A DNA stretch of 64,000 nt, taken from assembly GCA_947588965.1 (NCBI GenBank), contig CANQAN010000002.1:124001-188000 (forward strand), given 5' to 3'. Under the pieces are notes generated by a model. It saw nothing but the letters and a program-made list of their open reading frames with translations, ran no database searches and had not been told where the DNA came from. Every line of letters starts with the position of its first letter. Within the stretch, counting starts at the first letter, position 1. Made by a program: the position numbers and the translations under genes. Below, piece after piece: positions 9,303 through 18,088 of the stretch. This stretch comes from an uncultured Helicobacteraceae bacterium. GTDB taxonomy: Bacteria; Campylobacterota; Campylobacteria; Campylobacterales; Helicobacteraceae.

Positions 9303-9812
9303 TTAGAGTTCATTCTCTTTTCTTGCCACAATCGTGTGGAATAAAATGTCATGGAATGCCTTTTTGTCCCTGCGCCAAATGGGCAACAGAATGCCAATGA
9401 GGCTCAACCCTGAAATCAAAAAACCAAAAAATCTCAAAAAAGCAAAGAAAAATGTTACCTTTTTTCCATTTTGACGCACAACCCACAGATCATAGGCCTT
9501 TTTGCCCGGAGTTTGTCCTTTAAAAGCCATAAGCAAGGCAACAAGAAACGCATAAATCAGCACACCAAGAAAGGGACCCCAGCTAGAATTCCGAAATTCC
9601 TGCGCACTTCCAATCACAACATAAGTTAAAAAGTACAAAATAGGAACATATATCATAAAAGTGTCAATGACTTGCGCCTTTGCGCGCTCTAAAAATGTCG
9701 CATAATAAAAGCGTTGCTTTGAGTTAAATTGCAAGGGTGCTTCTCGTGTGGCTTTTTCCGATGTTTTGGGATTTTGGGAATTTATGTTTTGCTTGAGTTT
9801 GCGCCAACGCAT
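9303..9812 (-). CDS. RDD family membrane protein
   Basis: 169 residues. After a basic N-terminus, an RDD-type domain begins near residue 40 with AQVIDTFMIYVPIL (Arg/Asp before the first helix), continues with a second helix around FLGVLIYAFLVALL, then the GQTPGKKAYDLWVV motif, and ends with a third helix and RRDKKAFHDILFHT. All are hallmarks of RDD proteins, multi-pass membrane proteins of mostly unknown function (some act in ion transport). Its ATG directly abuts the pyrE stop codon, so it is co-transcribed with pyrE and frr. Confidence 0.85.
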   Translation of the reverse strand: MRWRKLKQNINSQNPKTSEKATREAPLQFNSKQRFYYATFLERAKAQVIDTFMIYVPILYFLTYVVIGSAQEFRNSSWGPFLGVLIYAFLVALLMAFKGQTPGKKAYDLWVVRQNGKKVTFFFAFLRFFGFLISGLSLIGILLPIWRRDKKAFHDILFHTIVARKENEL

Positions 9813-10424
9813 CTAGTTGCCACGACTTCCCGGCTTGATTGCTGTACTTCCCTGTTTGCAGAGCGGACATTGTTCGGGCAAATAGGTCTCAAAGATAAAA
9901 TCCTCTAGTGCAAAGAGTGGTAACCCCTCTTCAAGTTTGCAATCGGGCGTCTCAAAGTTTCTTAGCACATTGTAGCGATTGCAGATTCCGCGATTTGCGA
10001 GGGCTGCAAAGGCGACAACTTTCGCTCCGAGGGTTTGCACAACTTTTGCAGATTCCATAGCAGATCCCCCTGTGGTGATGATATCTTCGCAAATCAGAAT
10101 CTTTTCACCCGGCTTAATCTCAAATCCGCGCCTTAGCGTCATAGTGTTATTGACGCGCTCTGTGAAAATAAAGCGCACCCCTAGTGCACGTGCTAACTCA
10201 TATCCTGCTAAGATTCCGCCAAGTGCGGGAGAACAGACGCAATCAACCTGAATCTTTGCGCTCTTAACCATGCTTGCAAGCATAAGGGCTAATCTTTCTG
10301 CTATTTTTGGGTTTTCTAAGACTTTTGCTGATTGCAGATAGAACTTAGAATGGCGCCCACTGCTTAAAAGAAAGTGTCCTTCCAAGAGCGCATTTGCATT
10401 TTTGTAAATTTGTGCAATATCCAC
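9813..10424 (-). CDS. pyrE: Orotate phosphoribosyltransferase
   Basis: Pyrimidine biosynthesis: orotate plus PRPP to OMP in the cytoplasm. The 203-residue protein shows the PRPP-binding loop [15 protein letters not shown], the upstream [15 protein letters not shown] segment and the FYLQSAKV motif with the substrate-binding lysine. The tail contains a CPLCKQG pair that may bind a metal. It lies between frr (14 bp upstream) and the RDD gene (abutting), an order I recall from H. pylori. Confidence 0.95.
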   Translation of the reverse strand: MDIAQIYKNANALLEGHFLLSSGRHSKFYLQSAKVLENPKIAERLALMLASMVKSAKIQVDCVCSPALGGILAGYELARALGVRFIFTERVNNTMTLRRGFEIKPGEKILICEDIITTGGSAMESAKVVQTLGAKVVAFAALANRGICNRYNVLRNFETPDCKLEEGLPLFALEDFIFETYLPEQCPLCKQGSTAIKPGSRGN

Positions 10425-10438
10425 AAAATTCTCCTCTT

Positions 10439-10999
10439 TTAGATTTTCAACAAATCTTCTTCTTTGTGTTTGACGAGTTCATCAATCTTTTTGACCGCAT
10501 TGTCTGTGAATTTCTGAATTTCGTCGTGCCCCTTTTTTGATTCATCTTCACTGATTGTTTTGTCTTTTTCTAGCTTTTTAATCTTATCATTAGCATCTTT
10601 GCGGATATTGCGGACTGCGACTTTTGCCCTCTCTCCGATATTTTTTGCTTCTTTTGCAATTTCTTTTCTTTGCTCACTTGTCATAGGAGGGAAAAATAAT
10701 TTGATTGTATCGCCATCATTGTTAGGATTGACGCCGATATTGGCTTCTTGAATCGCGCGTTCGATGTCTTTGAGAAGATTTTTCTCCCAAGGTGTGATGA
10801 CAATGGTGTTTGCATCTTGTGCGATGACGGATCCGATTTGATTGAGTGGGGTTGGTGTATCATAATAATCAACGCGTATGTGATCTAAGATGGCAATGGA
10901 AACTTTTCCACTGCGCAAAGTGCCAAATTCCTTTTTCATAGATTCGATGCTTTTTTCCATTGTGTCTTTTGTGTGCGTGTAGATTGCTTGCAAGTCCAT
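10439..10999 (-). CDS. frr: Ribosome recycling factor
   Basis: Releases the post-termination ribosome together with EF-G. It is 186 residues, the family standard. The N-terminal helix ([19 protein letters not shown]) is followed by the [16 protein letters not shown] block and the C-terminal coiled-coil helix with [21 protein letters not shown]. It sits 8 bp after secG and 14 bp before pyrE on the same strand, forming a secG-frr-pyrE-RDD transcript. Confidence 0.97.
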   Translation of the reverse strand: MDLQAIYTHTKDTMEKSIESMKKEFGTLRSGKVSIAILDHIRVDYYDTPTPLNQIGSVIAQDANTIVITPWEKNLLKDIERAIQEANIGVNPNNDGDTIKLFFPPMTSEQRKEIAKEAKNIGERAKVAVRNIRKDANDKIKKLEKDKTISEDESKKGHDEIQKFTDNAVKKIDELVKHKEEDLLKI

Positions 11000-11007
11000 G
11001 GGATTCC

Positions 11008-11367
11008 TTATTGTTGTGTTTGAGAATCTGTAGGAGCAGAATCGTTGGTTTGAGGAATTGCTGGAACAGCAGGAACTGCAGGTACTTCTGGGACGGATTG
11101 CGCACTTTGTGTCTCTACTTGATCGAGAATGGATTTTTTGGCATCTTGAATGTATAAATAGCCGAGTGCTATGGTGTTAATCACAAATAAGAGCCCAAAG
11201 AAAAAGGTTAATTTTGCCAAAAACCCTGCAGGACCTTTTGCGCCAAAGAGGCTTTCATTGCTGCCACTATAGGCTCCAAGTCCCATGCTTGATGTCTTTT
11301 GCATAAGAACGATGATTGTGATAGAAATGGCAAAAAAGATTTGCAAAATAAGTAAGATTCCGCTCAT
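11008..11367 (-). CDS. secG: Preprotein translocase subunit SecG
   Basis: Small inner-membrane subunit of the SecYEG channel. I place the start at the ATG at 11367, which follows AAGGTGGAG; a longer frame upstream has no ribosome site. The 119-residue product has two membrane helices ([19 protein letters not shown] and [17 protein letters not shown]) linked by the conserved MGLGAYSGS...[10 protein letters not shown] loop. A Pro/Ala/Val-rich tail ([13 protein letters not shown]) extends beyond the core, as in other Helicobacter SecG proteins. Confidence 0.93.
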   Translation of the reverse strand: MSGILLILQIFFAISITIIVLMQKTSSMGLGAYSGSNESLFGAKGPAGFLAKLTFFFGLLFVINTIALGYLYIQDAKKSILDQVETQSAQSVPEVPAVPAVPAIPQTNDSAPTDSQTQQ

Positions 11368-11403
11368 ACTCCACCTTAGATAAAAAAGTTGAAATTGTGC
11401 GTG

Positions 11404-11412
11404 ATTGTAGCA
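11404..11412 (-). promoter_or_regulatory. Extended -10 promoter of secG-frr-pyrE
   Basis: Minus-strand TGCTACAAT (TGN plus -10 hexamer), 36 bp before the secG start. The same nonamer occurs before rpe at 63403-63411. No -35 box was seen. Confidence 0.5.
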
Positions 11413-11457
11413 AAATTTAACTAAGTTATGCATAAAATTGCGCTCAAGTTTGAATCC

Positions 11458-11856
11458 TTATAAGAGCATTAAGGATTCTTGCAAATCTCTTGGAATCTCA
11501 AAGATGACCTCCCCTTGCAGGGTTGTTGCGGCTTGTGTTGTGTGTGCAATGCAGAGCGTTTCTTCTTTGGCATTGAGGATTTTGTAGATAAATTTCAAGA
11601 GGACATCGCATTCTTGTAGGGTGATTTCTACGAAAATTCTGTCATTAAATAATATCGGTTTGACATATTTCAAATCCATCTTGATAATCGGAAGCGCAAA
11701 TCCCTTTTGGCGCATTTTGATGTAATTAAAATGAGCTTCATCAAGCAGTCTGCAACGCGCAATTTCTAGGAATTTCGCATAATTTCCATGCCACACAACG
11801 CCCATAGAATCCACATCAAAGAATTCTGCACACATCTCATAAGTTCTGCTTAACAT
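11458..11856 (-). CDS. APE locus thioesterase (YbgC/4HBT hotdog fold)
   Basis: Acyl-thioester hydrolase of the 4-hydroxybenzoyl-CoA thioesterase type, expected to release or proofread polyene acyl chains. The 132-residue product starts MLSRTYEMCAEFFDVDSMGVV; the Asp and WHGNYAKFLEIAR motif is the YbgC active-site helix. I chose the ATG at 11856; another ATG lies six codons upstream. Either start overlaps the end of the glycosyltransferase-acyltransferase gene, so it is the last gene of the minus-strand APE arm, before secG. It is the likely counterpart of the APE thioesterase usually called ApeK (recalled). Confidence 0.85.
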   Translation of the reverse strand: MLSRTYEMCAEFFDVDSMGVVWHGNYAKFLEIARCRLLDEAHFNYIKMRQKGFALPIIKMDLKYVKPILFNDRIFVEITLQECDVLLKFIYKILNAKEETLCIAHTTQAATTLQGEVIFEIPRDLQESLMLL

Positions 11857-13510
11857 CTTGCCCCCAAAAGTCATAAAAATTAAACCAAAATTGCGGATTC
11901 TTGCAAACCCTTTTTTCTAGTGATTCCACATATTTTTGCATAAAACCCCTAATGGATTCCTCTTTATTTCTGCCAAGCTTAATGAATGCCTCTCCATTGA
12001 CACAAAGGGGTTCTAGTGTCACTTGATAGCTATTTTTGAGCTTTTCACACCATAGAAGACTGATTTTGCTTTTAAGCAATCCCGCGATTAAAAATGCGCC
12101 TTGAGGAAACATGCAGGGTTTTCCCAGAAAAGATATTGCCGTGTTTTTTGCTTCTTTTGTCCCTTTGATTGCGATTCTATCTCCCATAATCCCAAGATGT
12201 CCGCCACGTTCTAAAATATGCTCAATGGTCGCAAAATAGCTCGGATTGGATGTGTCAATGTAGAGTGTGTGGAGTTTGTTTTGGCTTACTTTGTTGATGA
12301 GATTTAAGAAATGCATGGCGTTTTTTTGATAGACAAGAATCGTAATGTCAAACTTCTCTAATCCATTACTCAAGGCTCGGGCAACTTCTATATTGCCATA
12401 ATGACTGACAAGAATGATTTGTCCCCTTTGCTGATTCCTAAGTTCTTTGTCCATAAACACACGATTGGTGGTGATGAGATTTTTGTGAGTGATTTTTCCC
12501 TTCCAAACAGCCATTTTGTCGCATATTGCCCAGCCAAAGTGATAGAAATTTTGATAGATGCATTTTTGGAGTGCGTAGAATTTGAGGGGAGGTTCGTTTT
12601 GAAAAGCCCTTAGATGAGCGTAAAATTCCGCTAGATTCTTGCGCTCATCTTTAGAAAAAAGATAATAGACAAAAGTTACGATTCTTATGCAAAAGTCTAA
12701 GAGGAATCGTGGCAGGATTGAGACAAGAAAAAGTGTGAGATTCAGCGCAAAAACACCCGCACGTTCTTGCCTCTCCCACCAGTACGTTTGTTTTGGTTTT
12801 TTGAGTGTTTTGATAATGTAAGCAGGAAGTGCAAAGAAGTGTCTTGCATGCATTTGACTTATGAGTAAATTGTCTCTTAAGGACTTAAAATGAGAGATTC
12901 CGTCCTTTTGATAGGCGATATTGACACAAATCCAAATGAATTCTAAGGATTCTTTGGCTGCACAAATGAGAATCTCGGGATCAAAGTCCATGCGTTGCGA
13001 TGGGCATTTTGCAAGCAGGGGCAAGATGGGGGCGACGGGATAGATGCGCATTCCGCACATGACATCGGGCAGAGATTTGCCCAGTGTATTGACAAAAACC
13101 CAGAAATTTGTGATTTTTCTTCCATACAATCTAGACTTTGGTGCGTTTTTGTCGTACTTTGGCTGTGCGCAAATAAGGGCTTGTGGGCAATTCTTGCTTA
13201 CGGACAAAAAGAGCGGAATCTTGTCTAAGTCATGTTGCATGTCCGCATCGATTTGAAAGACATGTGAGAATCCAAGTGAATTTGCAAAAGAGATTCCATC
13301 CTTGATAGCTGCGCCCTTTCCTCCATTATTCTTGCGCTCTAAAAGGTGGAGTTTTGGGTGATTGAAATTGATTTTGTGGAGCTCTTCTTTGGATTCTAAG
13401 TCTGAGCCATCATCAACGATAATGATGTCTAAGTCGTAAGGAAGCAGAATCTCTACGAGCTTACAAATCGTTTTGGGGTGATTATAATAGGGGATCAAAA
13501 AGGCTAACAT
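11837..13510 (-). CDS. APE glycosyltransferase (GT2) - LpxL-like acyltransferase fusion
   Basis: 557 residues with two enzymes in one chain. Residues 1-230 are a family 2 glycosyltransferase (DIIIVDDGSDLESK and the metal-binding FQIDADMQHD). A hydrophobic segment around 265-290 (LFLVSILPRFLLDFC) anchors the protein, and the rest is an LpxL/HtrB-type acyltransferase with the ILVSHYGNIEVAR catalytic His/Glu block. Such fusions are a hallmark of aryl polyene clusters, where they are thought to place the polyene on a membrane glycolipid. It overlaps the ligase gene upstream by 7 bp and the thioesterase gene downstream, so translation is coupled. Confidence 0.88.
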   Translation of the reverse strand: MLAFLIPYYNHPKTICKLVEILLPYDLDIIIVDDGSDLESKEELHKINFNHPKLHLLERKNNGGKGAAIKDGISFANSLGFSHVFQIDADMQHDLDKIPLFLSVSKNCPQALICAQPKYDKNAPKSRLYGRKITNFWVFVNTLGKSLPDVMCGMRIYPVAPILPLLAKCPSQRMDFDPEILICAAKESLEFIWICVNIAYQKDGISHFKSLRDNLLISQMHARHFFALPAYIIKTLKKPKQTYWWERQERAGVFALNLTLFLVSILPRFLLDFCIRIVTFVYYLFSKDERKNLAEFYAHLRAFQNEPPLKFYALQKCIYQNFYHFGWAICDKMAVWKGKITHKNLITTNRVFMDKELRNQQRGQIILVSHYGNIEVARALSNGLEKFDITILVYQKNAMHFLNLINKVSQNKLHTLYIDTSNPSYFATIEHILERGGHLGIMGDRIAIKGTKEAKNTAISFLGKPCMFPQGAFLIAGLLKSKISLLWCEKLKNSYQVTLEPLCVNGEAFIKLGRNKEESIRGFMQKYVESLEKRVCKNPQFWFNFYDFWGQDVKQNL

Positions 13511-15135
13511 GATTCTTTAAGGAATCTTAAGCGACCGTTTGCGCATTCCTTCTCTCCTGCAAACATCTTAAAGTAAAATTTGCACTCTTTTTGTGTGATT
13601 TCTACTGTGAGCGTATCTTTAGGACGTAAAAAATGCATAAATTTAATGCTTTCAATCTCCTTTATCGCCTCAAATGGAATCTTAAGATGTGCATTTAAAA
13701 GGTGATAGACAAAGCCAAGCTCCACAAATCCCGGAACAAGCGGAAAATCCAAAAAATGCCCATTGAAATAAAAGCAATCAATCCCAATGTATGCCTGAGC
13801 GCGTAAAAAATTTTCTGTTTTTTCTAGGAGTGTGAATTCTGGTTCGTGTCTCTTTTGAATGCAAGAGAGTCCCTCTTGTTTGGAGATTTTGCCTTGTGCA
13901 TCATAGGGTAATTTTTCCCTGAAGTAAAAATAGCGCACTTGATTGGGAAATTCTTTGTTAAGAATCTCTTGAAGCCTCTTGACAACACCCCTTTTCCCGA
14001 AGTTTCTAAAGTGTGTCTCTCCAAGCGCACTAAGAACGATGATTGCGCTAAGTCTCTTGGGATTTTCTTGTAAAATAAAGGATTTATTGACAAGCTCACT
14101 GCTCTCCAAGAGGGATTCAATGCCCTCTAATCCTATGCGCCTGTCATGGAGCTTAATGACGCGATCAAAGCGCCCCAGAATCTTTAAATTTTTGCCATTA
14201 ATCTCCACGCAATCGTTCGTGAGGAATCCCTCTGCTTCCTCTCCTTCTTGCCAAGGAGATTGCACGACAAGGCGCATGTCTTCATTGACAAGAGCATGCA
14301 CTTGAGAGAATAATTTCAATCCACAACCCTCATTAAATGCGATAACACCCGTCTCCGTGCTGCCATAGATTTCAATCATTTTTGTTTGATTGAGCGTTTG
14401 CAAGAAATATTTATGTGTTTTGGGATTCAGCTTAGAACCTGCAGTGAGAATCAACGTTACGTTAAAATTCTTAAAAGAGGGGTGCAACATGAGGGATTCT
14501 AACAGAATTGGTGAGCTTAGAAAGATAAGGTTTTTTGGATTCCTAGAGTTTAAAATCTCAAAAATCACTTCGGGATAATTGAGATTTTCGCAAATAATTT
14601 CACTTCCGCTCACAAGAGGCAAGAAAACCTTAAAAGTCAATCCATACAAATGCTGATGTGATGCGCTAGAAAAGAAACAATGTGAGCTTTGAATCTGTAA
14701 TTCCGTGCGTAAAAATTGCGCTTCAAGGAGCATTTGTTTGAGGCTTTTTGCGATATTTTTGCGCTCTCCGCTGCTGCCCGAAGTTTGAATGAAAAAAGTC
14801 CTCTCTGTAGGGAGATTCAAGTTATAATCCGCGTCTTTGAAACTATCAGCAGAATTGTCTAAGAGCTTCAAAATCTCTTGTTCGCCAAGCATTGAGTCGC
14901 TTTTGCTTGGATTCTTTTTGGGCAGGATAGAGACTTTAATGTCTGCTATGAGTGCTGCAAAAAATGCAACCAAAAATAAATAGCTGTCCTCTGTGTAGAG
15001 TTCTATCTCGCGCACAGATTGAAGTTTAAGAGAATGGAGACAAATACTACAGTCTTTTAAGAATGATTCAAAGTCTTTTGTCGCATTTTGGCTGGTGTGA
15101 GTGAATCTGCAAGAGTGATTAAAGAGCGTTTTCAA
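13504..15135 (-). CDS. APE acyl-ACP ligase fused to hotdog dehydratase
   Basis: 543 residues. The first ~430 are an AMP-forming acyl ligase: P-loop FIQTSGSSGERKNIA, IEIYGSTETGVIAF, and the hinge region GRFDRVIKLHDRRIGLEGIE. This would activate the aryl starter acid and load it on an ACP. From about residue 445 there is a FabA/FabZ-like hotdog domain with the FNGHFLDFPLVPGFVELG helix (catalytic His). Starter ligase and dehydratase are thus one polypeptide. It overlaps its neighbours by 17 bp and 7 bp. I recall these functions as ApeH and ApeI in characterised loci. Confidence 0.85.
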   Translation of the reverse strand: MKTLFNHSCRFTHTSQNATKDFESFLKDCSICLHSLKLQSVREIELYTEDSYLFLVAFFAALIADIKVSILPKKNPSKSDSMLGEQEILKLLDNSADSFKDADYNLNLPTERTFFIQTSGSSGERKNIAKSLKQMLLEAQFLRTELQIQSSHCFFSSASHQHLYGLTFKVFLPLVSGSEIICENLNYPEVIFEILNSRNPKNLIFLSSPILLESLMLHPSFKNFNVTLILTAGSKLNPKTHKYFLQTLNQTKMIEIYGSTETGVIAFNEGCGLKLFSQVHALVNEDMRLVVQSPWQEGEEAEGFLTNDCVEINGKNLKILGRFDRVIKLHDRRIGLEGIESLLESSELVNKSFILQENPKRLSAIIVLSALGETHFRNFGKRGVVKRLQEILNKEFPNQVRYFYFREKLPYDAQGKISKQEGLSCIQKRHEPEFTLLEKTENFLRAQAYIGIDCFYFNGHFLDFPLVPGFVELGFVYHLLNAHLKIPFEAIKEIESIKFMHFLRPKDTLTVEITQKECKFYFKMFAGEKECANGRLRFLKESC

Positions 15136-15676
15136 GCTTTTCTTTCCTTTGTAACAATGTTTTTCTCAACAAAAATTCCGCGCCAAACAAGAATCCCATT
15201 AAAATATAGGTGACAATTCCACAATAGACACTCCAATAGAGCTTATCTTCTAAGCCAACAAGAATGCCAATGACACAGATATTGAAGGCAAAAAAGCCAC
15301 ACCAAATTTTCGTCAGCCCTCTTGTATAGGCAATAACAGCAGTGCTTAAGACTTTGTGTCTTTTTCTTGCAAATTTTGTAATGAGGGATTCGCCCTTGAG
15401 GCTGTATGCAAAATACAGCAAGAGTGAAGCATTGATAAAAAGCGGATAAAAATAGAGCCAATTTTCCTGTCCAAAAATAAAGTAGAATCCAAAATTACAG
15501 CAAATTAAGGCACTCCAAAGAGCATATTCTATACTGCGCTCTAAAATCGCGCGAAGCAACCAAAGCGCGGCAATTGCAAGAAATAAAAGCGCAAGATGTT
15601 TGAGTGGTACAAGCCACAAAAGATAGGGATAGGCGATTCCAAGCAAAGTGAGGAGAATGACGCAAAATTTAAGCAT
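15119..15676 (-). CDS. APE locus integral membrane protein (COG4648-like)
   Basis: 185 residues with five to six predicted membrane helices and no catalytic motif. The pattern (N-terminal YPYLLWLVPLKHLALLFL, a central ICCNFGFYFIFG helix, and a TRGLTKIWCGFFAFN segment) matches the conserved membrane protein that accompanies APE ACP and ligase genes in other proteobacteria. A role in holding the synthase at the membrane is inference. It overlaps the ACP gene upstream by 8 bp and the ligase gene downstream by 17 bp. Confidence 0.75.
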   Translation of the reverse strand: MLKFCVILLTLLGIAYPYLLWLVPLKHLALLFLAIAALWLLRAILERSIEYALWSALICCNFGFYFIFGQENWLYFYPLFINASLLLYFAYSLKGESLITKFARKRHKVLSTAVIAYTRGLTKIWCGFFAFNICVIGILVGLEDKLYWSVYCGIVTYILMGFLFGAEFLLRKTLLQRKEKLENAL

Positions 15677-15917
15677 TTTTGAGTTGATTGAATACGACTT
15701 CTACAATATCTCCAAGCGTACGCACTTCTCTAAAATGCGCAGCTTCTAAGCGATAGCCTGTTTGTTTTTTGATAAAATCAATCATATCAATGGCATCAAT
15801 GCTGTCAATCTCTAAATCTTCATAGATTTTGGATTCTAAGTGAATCTTTGCGGGATCGATTTCAAAGAGCTCTGTGAGAGATTTTTTTAAGAGTTCAAAG
15901 ATTTCTTCTTTTTGCAT
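15669..15917 (-). CDS. Acyl carrier protein 2 of APE locus
   Basis: 82-residue ACP. The phosphopantetheine attachment Ser is in EIDSIDAIDMIDF, on the expected helix II, and the N-terminal helix EIFELLKKSLTELFE is typical. It would carry the growing polyene or the starter unit. It lies 9 bp after the first ACP gene, and its end overlaps the membrane protein gene. The pair corresponds to the two ACPs (ApeE/ApeF in my memory) found in APE clusters. Confidence 0.9.
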   Translation of the reverse strand: MQKEEIFELLKKSLTELFEIDPAKIHLESKIYEDLEIDSIDAIDMIDFIKKQTGYRLEAAHFREVRTLGDIVEVVFNQLKNA

Positions 15918-15926
15918 TATGTCTCC

Positions 15927-16181
15927 TTATTTTCTGTGTTTTTCTACGAAATCTGCTAGGGATTTTACGCTGTAGAAAACTTCGCGCAGATTCGTAGTTT
16001 TCGCATCAAGTTCAAAGTTGTATTTCTTTTGAAGAGCAAGATTTAGCTCTAGTGCATCCACGCTGTCTAATCCTAAGCCCTCATTAAAGAGAGGCGCATT
16101 TTCGTCAATGTCGCTTAGTTTTAAATCGGGCAAATTGAGGCTTGTAATAATGAGTGTCTTAATCTCGTCAATCAAGCTCAT
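15927..16181 (-). CDS. Acyl carrier protein 1 of APE locus
   Basis: 84-residue ACP with the attachment Ser in GLGLDSVDALELNL, closer to the standard DSL/V motif than its partner. The two ACPs are clearly different proteins, which suggests separate duties for starter loading and elongation. Its ATG overlaps the stop of the PlsC-like gene as ATGA, giving tight coupling. It needs a phosphopantetheinyl transferase; the gene at 27015-27638 is the obvious candidate. Confidence 0.9.
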   Translation of the reverse strand: MSLIDEIKTLIITSLNLPDLKLSDIDENAPLFNEGLGLDSVDALELNLALQKKYNFELDAKTTNLREVFYSVKSLADFVEKHRK

Positions 16182-16918
16182 AGGTTCTCCTTGTGATAAA
16201 GTGTGTTGATTTCTTTGTGCAGATTCCTTACTCTTAGAGAGTTTGGAAGTTCTTTTTGATAAGAATCCATGGGAATTTCTTCTTTTGTGGTGAGTTGATA
16301 GTGAATTTTAATTTTGGGCGTTTTGTACCATTTGACCCCCTTTTGCAGACTTTTTGGCGCCATTGCAATAAACAGCGGTTTAAGGCTCTTTGCGCCGTGT
16401 ATGGCCAGATAAAAAGGGGCTTTGTGAAATTTGATAGAATCTTTTGTGCGCGTTCCTTCGGGGAAAACAAGCAGACTTTCGCCATTTCTTAGGACTTCCA
16501 AGCCCTTTTGTAAGAGCTCTTCGTTTTCTGTATTGCAAATATAACCACTTGCTTTGATGGCAGGATAGAGGAATATGTTTTTGCTCAATTCTTGCTTGAC
16601 GATGCAATTAATATGCCTAATGTGCGAGAGTACAAAGATAACATCTAAGAGTGAGGGGTGATTTGCAATAATGATTTGTCCGGACTTTCCGAGTTCTCTG
16701 CAATCTTTGAATTCATAGCGCAAGTAACCCAAAGTCTCTGTGCAGAAAATAAAAAATCGCCACGCGCAAAACACTAAATCGCGCGAGAGATTCTTAAAAT
16801 ACGAGATTTTATGCAATCTAAGAGTTATCATTGGCACAAAAATCAGATTGCCCACAAGGCAGATCGCGCCAAACAAAGAAAACAAGAATCCAACTAGAAT
16901 AACACGACTTGCATTCAT
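16178..16918 (-). CDS. APE locus PlsC-like 1-acyl-glycerol-phosphate acyltransferase
   Basis: 246 residues. An N-terminal membrane helix (VILVGFLFSLFGAICLVGNLIF) precedes a PlsC domain with the catalytic NHPSLLD (HX4D) and FPEGTR acyl-acceptor motif. It would transfer an acyl group, probably to the lipid carrier that holds the polyene, at the inner face of the membrane. I chose the ATG at 16918, which overlaps the preceding stop as ATGA, over a longer frame without a ribosome site. It lies between the CLF-like gene and the ACP genes, as in other APE loci. Confidence 0.85.
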   Translation of the reverse strand: MNASRVILVGFLFSLFGAICLVGNLIFVPMITLRLHKISYFKNLSRDLVFCAWRFFIFCTETLGYLRYEFKDCRELGKSGQIIIANHPSLLDVIFVLSHIRHINCIVKQELSKNIFLYPAIKASGYICNTENEELLQKGLEVLRNGESLLVFPEGTRTKDSIKFHKAPFYLAIHGAKSLKPLFIAMAPKSLQKGVKWYKTPKIKIHYQLTTKEEIPMDSYQKELPNSLRVRNLHKEINTLYHKENL

Positions 16919-17574
16919 TTGAGATTCCACCTCCAGCGGAGATTTGCCGATGTGTTTTCCCAAATCTGTGGAGAATCTTTAGAATCTTTATAAAAATTTT
17001 GCACAAATTTGAGTGGATGAACCATGTCGTTTGGTGCTTTTTCTTCTTGTGTTGTGAAAGAGAGTTCAAGCTCTTTTTTAAAATTTTTTGGATCTAAATG
17101 TGCTAATATCATTAAAAATTCAAATCCCTCATCTTGTAAATATTCTTCATAGGTAATAAGAAGCGTTTCTTCTTGTGCATCGGCATTGACGAAGCCATAT
17201 TCTAAGCTTGGCATTGCACTAATGGCTGCGATTTTGCTTTTGTTTTTTGTGAGAATCGCTAGAGTTGCAGGGGTTGCATTGAGGACAGAGAGTGAGAATT
17301 GTGTCGGAGAGACACTTGATTCTAAGTTCAAAGTACGCAACAACTGCAGAGCGCAATGGATTTCGCCCGAATAGGAGCTAAAAATAATTTGTGGTGAAGT
17401 TTGGAGATTAAGATGATTCATTAAAGAAAGTGCGCATTTTGTCGCATTTCCTAAGCGTCTGCGTTCTAAAGGTGCGATTTGCTCAAGGCAGAATTCCTTA
17501 AACACACCTTGAGAGTCTGTATAGAGCGCGGGAGAGCAGAATGCAAAAACATCCCTAATTCCAAATTTCATCAT
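16915..17574 (-). CDS. Short ketosynthase-like protein (probable chain-length-factor subunit)
   Basis: About 219 residues resembling only the N-terminal half of a beta-ketoacyl synthase. The SSYSGEIHCALQLL segment sits where an active ketosynthase has its Cys, and no catalytic Cys-His-His set is present, so it should be inactive. APE synthases use a short inactive partner (ApeC, recalled) that dimerises with an active ketosynthase. The start is the ATG at 17574, overlapping the preceding TAA (TAATG); a second ATG follows immediately. It is coupled to genes on both sides. Confidence 0.75.
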   Translation of the reverse strand: MMKFGIRDVFAFCSPALYTDSQGVFKEFCLEQIAPLERRRLGNATKCALSLMNHLNLQTSPQIIFSSYSGEIHCALQLLRTLNLESSVSPTQFSLSVLNATPATLAILTKNKSKIAAISAMPSLEYGFVNADAQEETLLITYEEYLQDEGFEFLMILAHLDPKNFKKELELSFTTQEEKAPNDMVHPLKFVQNFYKDSKDSPQIWENTSANLRWRWNLK

Positions 17575-18011
17575 TATTTTGCAAGATCGCCCTTGAGTGC
17601 CACGCCACTCATTAATCCACCAACTCCACATTGAAAGTCTTTTTTAGAATCATAGGGTTTTTTCTTGAAATACCCTATAAGATTGACGACTTTTGTGGCT
17701 CCATCTTGCTTGGCTCTTTGTTGGAATTGAATGAGCGCAGAATGAAAGGCTCTCACGCAAGAATCCTCTGCAGAATTTCCGAGCTTTCTTGCTTTTTTGT
17801 TTGTGACAAGATCTTTTGCGAATATCTTGTCTCTTGAACCCGAATTGCTTCCGAATTTGAAAGTAACAGAGCCATCAATGATTCCTTGTTCTTTGGCTTG
17901 TTTGATAGCAGGTTCAATGGGTAAATACATAATGGTATCCGCGGCATTTGCGCTTAGAGCAAGGGTTAAGAGAGCCCAAGAGAGACAAAAGTATTTCAAC
18001 ATTCTTTTCAT
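17574..18011 (-). CDS. APE locus periplasmic protein (often mis-named excinuclease-like)
   Basis: 145 residues with a clear signal peptide (MKRMLKYFCLSWALLTLALSANA cleaved before ADT). The mature part has three well spaced Cys and a Gly-rich end (FQCGVGGLMSGVALKG). Similar exported proteins accompany APE clusters and are sometimes labelled excinuclease by database carry-over; nothing here suggests DNA repair. The ATG at 18011 follows AAGGAG at ideal spacing, so I prefer it to the GTG two codons upstream. It is the first gene of the second minus-strand block, with its own -10 box. Confidence 0.7.
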   Translation of the reverse strand: MKRMLKYFCLSWALLTLALSANAADTIMYLPIEPAIKQAKEQGIIDGSVTFKFGSNSGSRDKIFAKDLVTNKKARKLGNSAEDSCVRAFHSALIQFQQRAKQDGATKVVNLIGYFKKKPYDSKKDFQCGVGGLMSGVALKGDLAK

Positions 18012-18038
18012 TTTCACTCCTTAAAGATAAAAGTTGCA

Positions 18039-18044
18039 ATTATA
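18039..18044 (-). promoter_or_regulatory. Internal -10 box of APE minus-strand arm
   Basis: Minus-strand TATAAT, 27 bp before the periplasmic protein gene, in the only sizeable gap (77 bp) between the APE genes of this arm. It would split the arm into two transcription units, 24086-18089 and 18011-11458. Confidence 0.5.
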
Positions 18045-18088
18045 CTTTATTTTTAGCGCATTTGACTTGTAATTTTCATATCTATAGG

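Noticed and set aside
17574-18011. Excinuclease-related function for the small APE locus protein
   Set aside because: It has a signal peptide and no ATPase or zinc motif; the name is a likely annotation carry-over from databases.
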